A stretch of DNA of 64,000 nucleotides from Colwellia sp. Lineage in GTDB: Bacteria; Pseudomonadota; Gammaproteobacteria; Enterobacterales; Alteromonadaceae. A model generated the notes under the pieces. That model searched no databases and was not told where the DNA came from. It saw only the letters and a program-made list of their open reading frames with translations. The position numbers and the translations under genes are program-made. The DNA lies in NCBI GenBank assembly GCA_013215385.1, contig JABSOY010000018.1:1-64000 (forward strand). Reading direction: 5' to 3'. Below, one piece after another: positions 26,507 to 35,553 of this stretch. Position 1 is the stretch's first letter. Every line of letters begins with the position of its first letter.

Positions 26507-27148
26507 TTAAATAAGGCCGTGTTCCATGGAAGCGATCACAGCTCGAGTTCGATCTCTTACATTGAGTTTAGCTAATATTGTTGATACTGCATTACGAATT
26601 GTTCCGTCAGAGTTATGCAAAGCGTCTGCTATTTCGTTGTTCGAATAACCCGCCGCTATTAGGCGTAATATTTGTGTTTCTTTCGAGGTGAGCGTTTCAA
26701 TTAAGGGCGTCATAACGCTTTTGTCTGTAATCGAGTAATGTTTTCTAACTTGTTCTGTTATCGCAGGTTGAATCCACAATTCGCCATTATTAATGCAACG
26801 TATCGCTGTAATGAGTGATTCTAAGCTTACATCTTTTCTCAAATATCCTTTAGCACCAAGTTCCATACATTTTAATACTAAATCGTGCTCGTCGAAGGTA
26901 GTTAAAACCAAAACTGGCACAGTAATATTGGCGTTTGACATATTACTAAGTACTGACAAACCGTCAGTTTTGGGCATGCGAATATCAAGTAGAATAATAT
27001 CGGGTTGATATTGAGTGCAAATCGAATTCACATCACAACCATCACTGAGTTGCGCAATAACGCTAATATCTTCCGTTAACTCTAACAAGCTGCAAAGGCC
27101 CATTCGAACAAGATTTTGATCTTCTACTATTAACACTTGAATAGTCAT
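26507..27148 (-). CDS. NarL/FixJ family response regulator
   Basis: The 213-residue protein has a receiver domain with acidic pocket (VEDQ), phospho-acceptor Asp55 (ILLDIRMPK), switch Thr (LTTFDEHD) and Lys (LRKDV). A LuxR HTH follows at residues about 148-205 (LTSKETQILRLIAAGYSNNE, DGTIRNAVSTILAKLNVRDR). ATG 27148 lies 2 bases after the kinase stop, so the genes are coupled. It is the output half of the two-component system with the kinase at 27151. The likely target is the MipA-type gene at 28529. Confidence 0.92.
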   Translation of the reverse strand: MTIQVLIVEDQNLVRMGLCSLLELTEDISVIAQLSDGCDVNSICTQYQPDIILLDIRMPKTDGLSVLSNMSNANITVPVLVLTTFDEHDLVLKCMELGAKGYLRKDVSLESLITAIRCINNGELWIQPAITEQVRKHYSITDKSVMTPLIETLTSKETQILRLIAAGYSNNEIADALHNSDGTIRNAVSTILAKLNVRDRTRAVIASMEHGLI

Positions 27149-27150
27149 TG

Positions 27151-28332
27151 TTAGTCTTTGCTCCATGGAAAACTTACGGTTAATTTACATGCTTTTGGTA
27201 AATTCTCAATCGATAATGAACCATCTATTAAGCGAACTCGTTCAGTCATACCTTGCAAGCCATTGCCAAACTTCACCTTATGTATTGATGTACCGTTATC
27301 GCTTATGCATAACAATAAATGTTCCTGTGCTAACTCCAGACTAACCGAACACTCTGTTGCATTTGCATGCTTAATTACATTGGTTATTGCTTCTTGTACA
27401 CAACGGAAAATAACGGTGGCAAGTCGAATATTAAGCAGATTGGTCTGGCAATCAATTTTAAGTTTTACCTGTAAGTTTGGAATATCTTGCGTTAATAAAA
27501 CTATTGCTTGCTCTAGCTGGAAATCTTGATTTTCTCGAATGTCAGATACCGTTTTTCTAACATCAGACAATAAACTATTAGCTATAAATTTTGCTTGCTG
27601 AATGTGTGGTTTTATCAAATCTTGTGTTTGATGGCTCGCTACTTCAAGCTGTAAACTTAGCGCTGTTAAATTATGACCAAGGGAGTCATGTAAATCTCGA
27701 GCAACACGTAATCTTTCATCGCGTTTGGAAGTATTTGATAACAATAGTTGAGTCGCTTTTAATTCTCTAACTAATTGTTGATATATACGTTTTTCAGCTT
27801 GTTCTGTTATAAAACGATGGCTCGACATTGCTGCAAAAGAATTAAATAAACAAAACAATAATGCATTTTCGAAAAAGTACGGTAACCCTGTAGTTAAATA
27901 AGCGATTGATGCGCCAATAATTGGCAGTAAGCATCCGATAATAAGTGCTCTTTTTAGGGAGTAAAGTCGCGGTAATTGAGCGACAATTATTATCGCTAAA
28001 ATCCCGATAAAGCCGAAGTGAAAAACGGTACACAGCGCAGCAGTAGCAATACCTGATAGCCATAACCCCAAGGCATTCCGTGGCGGTATAAAACCCTTAT
28101 TGAAAGTATCTCCGTGTAATAAGTAACCAATTATAAACAGCAGAAACAAAGATGTAACTATTACTATATTTAACGGTGTTAGTTCCATTGCTCGTAAGTT
28201 GATATCGGTATTACCATTAAACCAATTAACCAAACAAAGCAACATTACTGCTGTCCAAGTCGTTATGGCGAGTATTAGGCCTCCATCTTCAGTTTTCATC
28301 CATGTTTTCCAGTAATAAAAATGCGCTTGCAT
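27151..28332 (-). CDS. DesK/NarX-type sensor histidine kinase
   Basis: The 393-residue protein has about five to six transmembrane segments in residues 18-170 and no large periplasmic domain. A HisKA_3 dimerisation helix follows with the H-box DLHDSLGHNL (His215). The GHKL ATPase domain ends it (IRLATVIFRCVQEAITNVIK, LLLCISDNGTS, GNGLQGMTERV). The signal may be membrane-related, by analogy with DesK/LiaS, but this is only inference. It is followed at once by its response regulator. Confidence 0.9.
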   Translation of the reverse strand: MQAHFYYWKTWMKTEDGGLILAITTWTAVMLLCLVNWFNGNTDINLRAMELTPLNIVIVTSLFLLFIIGYLLHGDTFNKGFIPPRNALGLWLSGIATAALCTVFHFGFIGILAIIIVAQLPRLYSLKRALIIGCLLPIIGASIAYLTTGLPYFFENALLFCLFNSFAAMSSHRFITEQAEKRIYQQLVRELKATQLLLSNTSKRDERLRVARDLHDSLGHNLTALSLQLEVASHQTQDLIKPHIQQAKFIANSLLSDVRKTVSDIRENQDFQLEQAIVLLTQDIPNLQVKLKIDCQTNLLNIRLATVIFRCVQEAITNVIKHANATECSVSLELAQEHLLLCISDNGTSIHKVKFGNGLQGMTERVRLIDGSLSIENLPKACKLTVSFPWSKD

Positions 28333-28528
28333 TATGCCAAATCATTGATCACTTATAACGTGACAAATGTCATTACTCTAAAGCAGGATAGTGCGATTGA
28401 GTATATGTTGTTATTACTAAATAATTGTAAGCTAATCAGTAATACAGCTTAACTATATGACATTTGTTACCTGTAAATTTTGTTTTTATTCCATAAACTG
28501 CCAACTTTTACGCATAGGTGAACTTAGC

Positions 28529-29335
28529 ATGAATGATATAAAAATAGTTAATGTTGTTAAATTTGTGGTGTTGATATTACTTGTTAAATCTTGGCCGATA
28601 GTTGCACAGCAAATATCGCTACAAAGTGATGTTTCTTGGCAAATTAAGCTGGGTGCAGCCGCTATTGTTTCAGCGCCTGCTTGGGTAGGTAACGATGAGC
28701 AGGCCGCAGTTGTACCCTATTTTTCAGCTCAATACGGTAATTGGTCGTTTGGTGTTGAAAAATTGGTGGAATATCAACTCCCTTTGACCAAGGATATAAA
28801 AATTTCGTGGGGGCTAAAGCCAAGATCTGACGGATTTAATCCAGAATTTTCGTTTTTCAGTGCTTGGTCCAAAAATAAAATATTTGACGGTTATCAATCA
28901 CAAGACACTGAATTTTTGACCTATTCTACATTTCAATGGTCATGGATAAATATTAACTTAGCGTATGATATAACTGATAATTCTGCTGCGAGTAGTGCAA
29001 ATGTAAGCTTGGCAATACCCGTGTTTGACAATAATAGAGGTCTGCAAGTTAAAGTTATTATGGGCGTAAATGTTTTTAGTAAAGAATATGTGAATTACTA
29101 TTACGGAATTACCGCTGAACAATCTGATGTTAGCGTTGGCCGAAGAGAATACTTGGTTGACGACTATGCTGTTAATGTGTCGTTAGGTATTCAAATAATT
29201 TATCCGTTTAACCGGCAATGGTCGATAATGGGCAATGTAAATTACACCCAGTTAGATAACATGATAATCGATAGCCCACTAATTGAGGGCAACAAAGAAC
29301 AACAAGCCATTGTGGCTTTAGTGTATAGCTTTTAA
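28529..29335 (+). CDS. MipA/OmpV family outer-membrane protein
   Basis: The 268-residue protein starts at ATG 28529 behind AGGTGA (spacing 8); an earlier in-frame ATG at 28457 is less likely. A signal peptide ends near IVA|QQ. The MipA/OmpV pattern is seen in IVSAPAWVGNDEQAAVVPYF, WGLKPRSDGFN, YYYGITAEQSDVSVGRREYL, and the terminal aromatic of ALVYSF. It is predicted to be a beta-barrel scaffold or porin. It lies divergent from the kinase-regulator pair, an arrangement seen for MipA genes in other gammaproteobacteria. Confidence 0.82.
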   Translation: MNDIKIVNVVKFVVLILLVKSWPIVAQQISLQSDVSWQIKLGAAAIVSAPAWVGNDEQAAVVPYFSAQYGNWSFGVEKLVEYQLPLTKDIKISWGLKPRSDGFNPEFSFFSAWSKNKIFDGYQSQDTEFLTYSTFQWSWININLAYDITDNSAASSANVSLAIPVFDNNRGLQVKVIMGVNVFSKEYVNYYYGITAEQSDVSVGRREYLVDDYAVNVSLGIQIIYPFNRQWSIMGNVNYTQLDNMIIDSPLIEGNKEQQAIVALVYSF

Positions 29336-29623
29336 TTTAATGAATGACGTAAGATGATGGGCGCGTTTAGGTTAAAGCCGAAACGGTCTTACGAGAAAAA
29401 CTATAGACCATGTTTAAGTTTGATTAAATGATGTAACTATGAGTAATACATCAGTTTAGTTGAGAAATAAGTTTGTAGTCAATTAGAGAGGCTATAATAA
29501 CGTGCCACGATTATCTGTCAGAATAATGGTGGCATAGTCATTTTAATACATTAAATAGAGATCGGCCCCATTATTAGTAATCATAGAGGCCTACTGATGG
29601 AAATGTTTCTTTCGCATACTAGC
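29336..29623. other. Intergenic region between convergent genes
   Basis: I see no gene or strong terminator. A TAGCTTAGCTTAGC repeat lies at the 3' end of the permease gene. Confidence 0.5.
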
Positions 29624-31012
29624 TTAGCTTAGCTTTTGCCAGCTAGGAACCTTGAATTTCCATTTAGCTAAAGCCAGCATCAATAATACAAAACCGATAA
29701 CCATTACACCTTGCGTTGTATTACTTATTAATAAATGGATATTTTCTTTATAACTTATCACTGCAACAGGAATTAATAAAATAAACAGTATCATCATAAT
29801 CACCATAATAATCGTTTTAACCTGCTTCTTTGTATGCAATCCAAATAAAACCAAGGCAGAAAAAAAGCAAAAAGAAACCGTATTTATCACCAAGGTATTA
29901 ACTAGTAATTTAGTTGGGTCAGACCAGACCATGGAAATAACAAGTGTACTACTGACTAACGTGAACAAGAGTAACTTACCTTGATTAATGAAAAACACTT
30001 TTAACACTAAGCGAGAGAACTCTTGCTCATTGTTAAACAATGGCATTAAGCGCAAACGCGCTAAATATTCTTTACGCTCATTCAGGGTAAAGAATGAGAT
30101 TGTTGAACCCATTGCATTAATACCAACAGAAAACATGGCAAAGAACATCATGTAAAAATCATCTGCTGTGTTGGTCGATAATGGGAAAAAGTGTTGGTAT
30201 AGACAAAAGAGTGCAACCGTTGTTGACCAGCCAAAAAAACTAGCTTTGCCAAAACGGTTAACCCCTGATGAAGCAATATCAACCAAGGTTAATTTGCTTA
30301 TTTTTTTATCTGAGCGCAATAACTTACGAAACATCACTAAGTTATTATCAATAATCCACTGCTGTAATTTAGGACGAGCCTTTTCCGGCATTTTGTCGAT
30401 ACTGTTAAATGAGCTACTCATAGATAGCCCTGAATAAGTAGAGTAGCGTACCTTCAGTTCGGGCCTCATTTTAAACCTGTCTAAACGATTAATAACTTGG
30501 TAACTAATAAAGCCAAAAACTGGTAAACAATAAGCAGGCACTTGCCACAGCCAATAATTTGTTTCTGCTAAAGTAAAATCAAACGAGCTAAAAGTAACCG
30601 CAAATATTGACGCTGAAAATACCAACCATACGCTAGGCTGAAGGTAAGAAATGGCTAAAAATAAGAAGATAACCAAAAGCCAAGTCATCGTTCCTAACAT
30701 CATGGTGACATTAGGTAACAAGGTTAACGTCGTTAATAAACTAAACAGTAATATTTTTTTTACCGCGCCTTTAAGCTGCAAATAATAATCAGGTATTACT
30801 TTCGCCATAGTGTGCTGAGTTAACAATGCTACTCGGTACCCCACTAAACCTAGCAAGTAAAAATTAATAAACAAAATAAGTATAGCCACCCCATAAGTAC
30901 TTTGTTTTTCTGATGTATCCCAAAAAAAGCTGAAGACTATAGCGGTTAACAATAATAAAGCGGTAAATATTCTAAATAGCCATCCCTTAGTTAAAGTATT
31001 TATAATACTCAT
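29624..31012 (-). CDS. ABC transporter membrane protein
   Basis: The 462-residue hydrophobic protein has about ten predicted membrane segments in two clusters, separated by a soluble loop at residues about 190-260 (MRPELKVRYSTYSGLSMSSS, PKLQQWIIDNNLVMFRKLLR). Its start overlaps the end of the ATPase gene by 4 bases (ATGA). It is therefore the permease partner of the ATP-binding gene. It resembles ABC-2-type exporters by context; the substrate is unknown. Confidence 0.75.
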   Translation of the reverse strand: MSIINTLTKGWLFRIFTALLLLTAIVFSFFWDTSEKQSTYGVAILILFINFYLLGLVGYRVALLTQHTMAKVIPDYYLQLKGAVKKILLFSLLTTLTLLPNVTMMLGTMTWLLVIFLFLAISYLQPSVWLVFSASIFAVTFSSFDFTLAETNYWLWQVPAYCLPVFGFISYQVINRLDRFKMRPELKVRYSTYSGLSMSSSFNSIDKMPEKARPKLQQWIIDNNLVMFRKLLRSDKKISKLTLVDIASSGVNRFGKASFFGWSTTVALFCLYQHFFPLSTNTADDFYMMFFAMFSVGINAMGSTISFFTLNERKEYLARLRLMPLFNNEQEFSRLVLKVFFINQGKLLLFTLVSSTLVISMVWSDPTKLLVNTLVINTVSFCFFSALVLFGLHTKKQVKTIIMVIMMILFILLIPVAVISYKENIHLLISNTTQGVMVIGFVLLMLALAKWKFKVPSWQKLS

Positions 31013-31875
31013 GCGGTTAGCTCCAAAAAGATATCCTCTAAACTCATTGGAGTAATATCAACTTGATGACCTTGGCTTTCTAATTCTTTTTTCCACTGCA
31101 GATCAACCTGAGTGACTACACCGTTAACTTGATGGTTATCCTGAAAAGTATTAATTGCATAAGGGATAGTAATCTTATTAGGTTGGTCACTAATAACCGA
31201 CACTTTAACGACATTTTCCTTAACATTGTCTAAGTCATCAAAATGACAAATCTTGCCTTGATGCAAAATAGCCACTTTATTGGCAACCCGTTCTAAATCT
31301 GTGGTGATGTGAGTTGAGAAAATAATAGTTTTGTTTTCATCGGCAGCTAAGTTAACAATTTCTTTGAGGAAGTCTCGTCGACCTGCGGGGTCTAATGCAG
31401 CCGCGGGTTCATCAAAAATCATTAAGTCTGGCTCATGAGCCAAGGCTAATATAATTAATACGCGTTGTCCTTGGCCTACCGATAACTCAGACATTTTCTT
31501 ATTAGTGTCTATTTCCCAGCGACTAATCAATTCAGCAACTTTGCTGTCATTCCAATGAGCATAAAACTGCTTTTTAAATTGAATAAGCTCTTTTACTGTC
31601 AGCCAAGTTATTTCATCATTTTGTTGTGGTACATAACCTATTCTGGCCTTAGTTGCAGAGGTTAAAACTTTATTGTCTTCACCTAATAATGAAACAGAGC
31701 CACTATCGGCGGGGTTAATATTGAGTATGGCATTAATTAATGTCGATTTACCGGCACCATTTTTACCCAATAGCCCGATAACATCGCCTTGTTTAATAGA
31801 CCAGTCTAGTTCAGTGAGTACTTGCTGTTTCTTGTAACTTTTTGATAATTTTGAAATCTGAATAGTAGTGGTCAT
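31009..31875 (-). CDS. ABC transporter ATP-binding protein
   Basis: The 288-residue ATPase has Walker A GKNGAGKS (37-44), Q-loop VPQQNDE, signature LSVGQGQ, Walker B DLMIFDEP and the H-switch STH. The C-terminal 70 residues are an extra regulatory or dimerisation segment. It is the middle gene of a GntR-ATPase-permease operon, an arrangement like the Bacillus ytr operon, which exports or senses cell-wall-active compounds. Here that function is only inferred. Confidence 0.92.
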   Translation of the reverse strand: MTTTIQISKLSKSYKKQQVLTELDWSIKQGDVIGLLGKNGAGKSTLINAILNINPADSGSVSLLGEDNKVLTSATKARIGYVPQQNDEITWLTVKELIQFKKQFYAHWNDSKVAELISRWEIDTNKKMSELSVGQGQRVLIILALAHEPDLMIFDEPAAALDPAGRRDFLKEIVNLAADENKTIIFSTHITTDLERVANKVAILHQGKICHFDDLDNVKENVVKVSVISDQPNKITIPYAINTFQDNHQVNGVVTQVDLQWKKELESQGHQVDITPMSLEDIFLELTA

Positions 31876-31879
31876 TTTC

Positions 31880-32287
31880 TCATCCTTGTGAATTGATTTT
31901 ATCAGGCAAATTTAGTTGTTCAGCCTTATCGGCAATCAATGTCAGTAACTCTTGTTTGTTAATACCCATTTGCACAGCATCTGAAACCAACTCGGCGATC
32001 ATTTTGTCTAATATCATCATTTTTTCCTTTTTAGATTTTTCTTCACTTTGATGCGCAACCATCATTCCTTTACCGCGCAGACGAGTTAAATACCCACGCT
32101 CTTCTAATAATCCATACGCTTTTGATATGGTCATAGGGTTAACATCAATATTATTAGCAACTTGCCTAACAGAAGGAAGAAGCGTGCCTTCAACCAGATA
32201 GCCATTAGCAATCATTCGTTCAACCTGTTCAAAAATCTGCTTATAAATAGGAATTCCTGAACTCGCTTCAATATTAAATTGGATCAT
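31880..32287 (-). CDS. GntR family transcriptional regulator (YtrA-like)
   Basis: The 135-residue protein has a GntR winged helix at residues 10-75 (GIPIYKQIFEQVERMIANGY, LPSVRQVANNIDVNPMTISK, LLEERGYLTRLRGKGM) and only a short C-terminal helix. This size and form define the YtrA subgroup. It is the first gene of the operon with the ABC ATPase and permease, 4 bases apart, and probably represses it. A short TGTATCAATAC-type palindrome-rich stretch lies just upstream of the ATG (about 32310-32335). Confidence 0.9.
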   Translation of the reverse strand: MIQFNIEASSGIPIYKQIFEQVERMIANGYLVEGTLLPSVRQVANNIDVNPMTISKAYGLLEERGYLTRLRGKGMMVAHQSEEKSKKEKMMILDKMIAELVSDAVQMGINKQELLTLIADKAEQLNLPDKINSQG

Positions 32288-32445
32288 TGTTGATCACCTA
32301 AAACATAGTGTATCAATACAATAATACACCAATACAGTTGTGGCAAGTTTAATTTTTAGCAAACAATATTTATCAGCCGTTATTATTTGAAATAAAATCG
32401 TTTTTATTAGATATTAAATGCACTTTACCTTTATGTTAGATAACT

Positions 32446-33780
32446 ATGTTTAAAATAATCTCTTCACCGGCATTACTTTTTTTAAGCGTTTGCTTCGCTT
32501 ATTCATTAATAAGTAGCGCCCATGCAAAAACACCATTAGATCTCAACGAACAAAATATAGTTAAACAAGTGGAGTTAGCTTTACCGCAAGCACTTAAAGA
32601 TATTGAGCAAGCGGTCAATATTAATAGTGGTTCAATGAATATTGCCGGTGTAAAGCAAGTTGGTTTATTGGCTAAGCAACAACTTTCAGCAATCGGCTTT
32701 GATGTGCAATGGCTCGATGGCAGGGCTTTTAATCGTGCGGGTCATCTTTTAGCGACTCACCAAAGTAGCCAACCAAACGCCGTTAAAATTTTAATGATTG
32801 GTCATTTAGATACCGTTTTTGCTAAAAATGATAGCTTTCAAAAGTTTACATTGCTGAGTGAAACTCAAGCCGCAGGTCCAGGCGTTGCGGATATGAAAGG
32901 CGGTAATACCATTATAATATCTGCGCTGCGAGCACTAAAAAAACTTAACTTACTCGATAATGTCAGTATTAAAGTGCTGTTAACGGGTGATGAAGAAAGC
33001 AGTGGCCGACCTTTGTCTTTATCAAAGAAAGCGATAGTCGATGGCGCTATTTGGGCTGACATAGCCCTAGGATTCGAAAATGGTGATAATAATATAAATA
33101 GCGGCATGGCAGCACGTAGAGGTTACACCGGCTGGACCTTGAACGTTGCAGGCAAACCGGCACACTCTTCGCAAATATTTAATGAGGAAATTGGTTACGG
33201 TGCAATTTATGAAACAGCACGTATTTTAGAGGCATTTAGAGCGCAACTAGAACAAGAAGAAAACCTGACTTTTAATCCTGGTCTGATCATCGGCGGTACT
33301 AGTATAGACTTTGATCTTGCAAAGTCATCAGGTTCGGCATTTGGTAAAAGTAATGTTATTGCGCAAAAATCTAAGGTGAAAGGGGACTTAAGAGCACTTT
33401 CAAATAAGCAGTTAAAAAGCGCTCAACAAACCATGCAAAATATTGTCAAAAACAATTTAAACCACACAAAAGCCGAACTCATTTTTGAAGAGGGTTATCC
33501 ACCTATGGCACTCACCCAAGGTAATTTAGACTTGTTGTCGCAATATAGCCAAGTTAGTCAAGACTTAGGATATAACGTGGTAAAAGCGGCAAACCCAAGA
33601 AAAGCAGGCGCAGCCGATATTTCATTTGCAGCTCAGCATGTTGATATGGCTCTCGACGGCTTAGGCTTAATGGGCTCTGGCGCACATACTAAAAATGAAA
33701 TTGCAGACTTAACAACGTTAAATAAAAACATCGAAAAAACGGCAATTCTAATTTATCGCTTAACTAAACAAAAGGGCTAA
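32446..33780 (+). CDS. M20 family metallopeptidase (glutamate carboxypeptidase-like)
   Basis: The 444-residue protein has a signal peptide ending SAHA|K. It has the two-zinc M20 centre: His120 (MIGHLDTV), Asp149 (GVADMKGG), catalytic Glu183 and Glu184 (GDEESSG) and a late His (GSGAHTKNE). The dimerisation domain is about residues 225-335. Periplasmic CPG2-like members remove C-terminal glutamate from peptides or folates. It is divergent from the GntR operon. The ribosome binding site is weak. Confidence 0.9.
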   Translation: MFKIISSPALLFLSVCFAYSLISSAHAKTPLDLNEQNIVKQVELALPQALKDIEQAVNINSGSMNIAGVKQVGLLAKQQLSAIGFDVQWLDGRAFNRAGHLLATHQSSQPNAVKILMIGHLDTVFAKNDSFQKFTLLSETQAAGPGVADMKGGNTIIISALRALKKLNLLDNVSIKVLLTGDEESSGRPLSLSKKAIVDGAIWADIALGFENGDNNINSGMAARRGYTGWTLNVAGKPAHSSQIFNEEIGYGAIYETARILEAFRAQLEQEENLTFNPGLIIGGTSIDFDLAKSSGSAFGKSNVIAQKSKVKGDLRALSNKQLKSAQQTMQNIVKNNLNHTKAELIFEEGYPPMALTQGNLDLLSQYSQVSQDLGYNVVKAANPRKAGAADISFAAQHVDMALDGLGLMGSGAHTKNEIADLTTLNKNIEKTAILIYRLTKQKG

Positions 33781-33858
33781 ACTAAAAAGGTAAACATTGG
33801 ATGTGGTTTGGTAAATTATCATGCAATCATTTTATTTAATGACAGGTAAGAAACCATA

Positions 33859-34641
33859 ATGTTAGCAAAAAATAAAATAAAATCATTTTTTCGACAGTCT
33901 TTTCTACTTATTTGTATTTTGTTTACATGTTTCCAGTCAATTGCTAATGAAAATACCATGAAATATCTTATTAACGACATTACTAAAATGTATATGTCTT
34001 CTATGGTATTTATTTTTATCAACCAGCCGTTGATTAATCAAAAGGGCGGAGATAAGGGCGATCTTTTTGGCGAACGTTTTATGCAAAATATCAAACAAAC
34101 TTATCTTGCTAAATATGATGAGCAATTTCCTGCAGAAGATCATTTGGTAAAACGTGCCTTAGTGCAAGCCATGGTAGAGGTTATGAACGATAATCAAGCA
34201 CTTATTTATGATGACGAAATAGGGTTCAAAGGGATTATTCCCGCTACATTTGCGTTTCAGTTATCGGCAAAGTTGGCAACGAAAGGTGTCGGTTTAAAAA
34301 TTAAATTTACCCGAACAGCAGGAAGTATTCGGAACAAGTTAAATAAGCCAGACAAATGGGAAAGTAGCATAATGTTAAAAATAATAAAAAAACCACAAAT
34401 ATATTATGATGAAAATGCGCAACTTAATGGTAAACCAGCCATTCGGCAATTTACTCCCCTGCCAATGGCACCTTATTGTTTAGCATGCCACGGATCTCCA
34501 AAGAATAACCCATTGAATAAAAATAGGAAAAAGTCTGATTGGACAAATATCGATATCACAGGTTTTGAAATGGAAAATTGGACCATGGCTGACTTTGGTG
34601 GCGGTATCAGTATTTCAATAGAAAAATCAGTATTTCAATAG
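33859..34641 (+). CDS. DUF3365 (Tll0287-like) heme-binding periplasmic protein
   Basis: The 260-residue protein has a signal peptide ending SIAN|E. A DUF3365 fold follows. One CLACH motif (Cys207-Cys210-His211) should bind heme c, so it is a likely periplasmic redox or gas sensor. FGGGISISIE at the end is typical of the fold. No transmembrane anchor or signalling domain is fused, unlike many members. AGGTAAG precedes the ATG. The binding-protein gene follows 41 bases later and may be its partner. Confidence 0.82.
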   Translation: MLAKNKIKSFFRQSFLLICILFTCFQSIANENTMKYLINDITKMYMSSMVFIFINQPLINQKGGDKGDLFGERFMQNIKQTYLAKYDEQFPAEDHLVKRALVQAMVEVMNDNQALIYDDEIGFKGIIPATFAFQLSAKLATKGVGLKIKFTRTAGSIRNKLNKPDKWESSIMLKIIKKPQIYYDENAQLNGKPAIRQFTPLPMAPYCLACHGSPKNNPLNKNRKKSDWTNIDITGFEMENWTMADFGGGISISIEKSVFQ

Positions 34642-34682
34642 CAAGTAAGTGTTACGAAAAATGAAGTTATGGGGTGCTTTAT

Positions 34683-35405
34683 ATGGTTAGTTTTAGAAAG
34701 GGAACAATCTGCGCAGCACTATTTTACTTTTTTTCGTTTGCAGTAACATCGCAAACTATAAAGATAGGTGTAGTCGATTACCCTCCACATATTAACTTCA
34801 ATGAAGAGTTAAATAAAAGCCCGTTAATTAAATATATGAATAGCATTTTACTGCCTTTAAATTATTCATTTGAATATATTAAATTACCGAGAGTAAGGGC
34901 TTCTGTTGAATTAGAGGAAGGTAGGATCGATATGTTGATGCCAATTCCTGTGATTAAAAAGTCAATAATAACGCTGCCTTTACCTCTCTTTTATGCTACT
35001 CCTGGTCTTTGTTTTAAAAAAGAAAACTTCATTCCAATATTAAGTGCTACCCACAGGTTTAACAACTTAATGATAGGTTTTCCGGCAAATTCATCCCTTG
35101 TTTTTGCCCTTGAAAGCTCTAAAGCTAACTTAGTTGCTTTAATGGGAGAAAATGCGGTAAATCGAGGGATAGAGTTGACGCAAAGAGGTAGGTTTGATGC
35201 TTTTTATCATCCGAGTCCGGTACAAGTTTATCATCGAAATACAGCTAAATATAAAGAGGTAGCCTGTTCGTATTTCCATGGTTACTCTACGCCTATATAT
35301 GTCGCGGTTGCTAACCTAAAAATATTCAAGTTATTAAATTCAGCTTATCAGAAAGCTTTATCTAAACAATCATATGAGTATTATTTTGCGAATAGAGATA
35401 ACTAA
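34683..35405 (+). CDS. Periplasmic solute-binding-like protein (SBP family 3 type)
   Basis: The 240-residue protein starts at ATG 34683 behind GGGGTG; GTG 34674 is an alternative. A signal peptide ends near TSQT. IKIGVVDYPPHINFN and ASVELEEGRIDMLMP follow the pattern of amino-acid-type extracellular binding proteins. No permease or ATPase gene is nearby. It may act as a sensing protein with the DUF3365 gene, or be an orphan. The ligand is unknown. Confidence 0.7.
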   Translation: MVSFRKGTICAALFYFFSFAVTSQTIKIGVVDYPPHINFNEELNKSPLIKYMNSILLPLNYSFEYIKLPRVRASVELEEGRIDMLMPIPVIKKSIITLPLPLFYATPGLCFKKENFIPILSATHRFNNLMIGFPANSSLVFALESSKANLVALMGENAVNRGIELTQRGRFDAFYHPSPVQVYHRNTAKYKEVACSYFHGYSTPIYVAVANLKIFKLLNSAYQKALSKQSYEYYFANRDN

Positions 35406-35553
35406 GAACACTCTATTTAAACGAATAAATGCCTTAGTTGCATAACCGGCTAGCGGTTGATTTATTCACCGCTGTACTTCGTTGAGAATGGTCGTTGCTA
35501 TTGTGAGCCAAACAGGAAAAATGCTGAGCTTGAAAAGTGGCAGCATTAACCTT
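35406..35553. other. Short intergenic region between convergent genes
   Basis: No gene is seen between the binding protein and the cytochrome-rhodanese gene. Confidence 0.5.
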
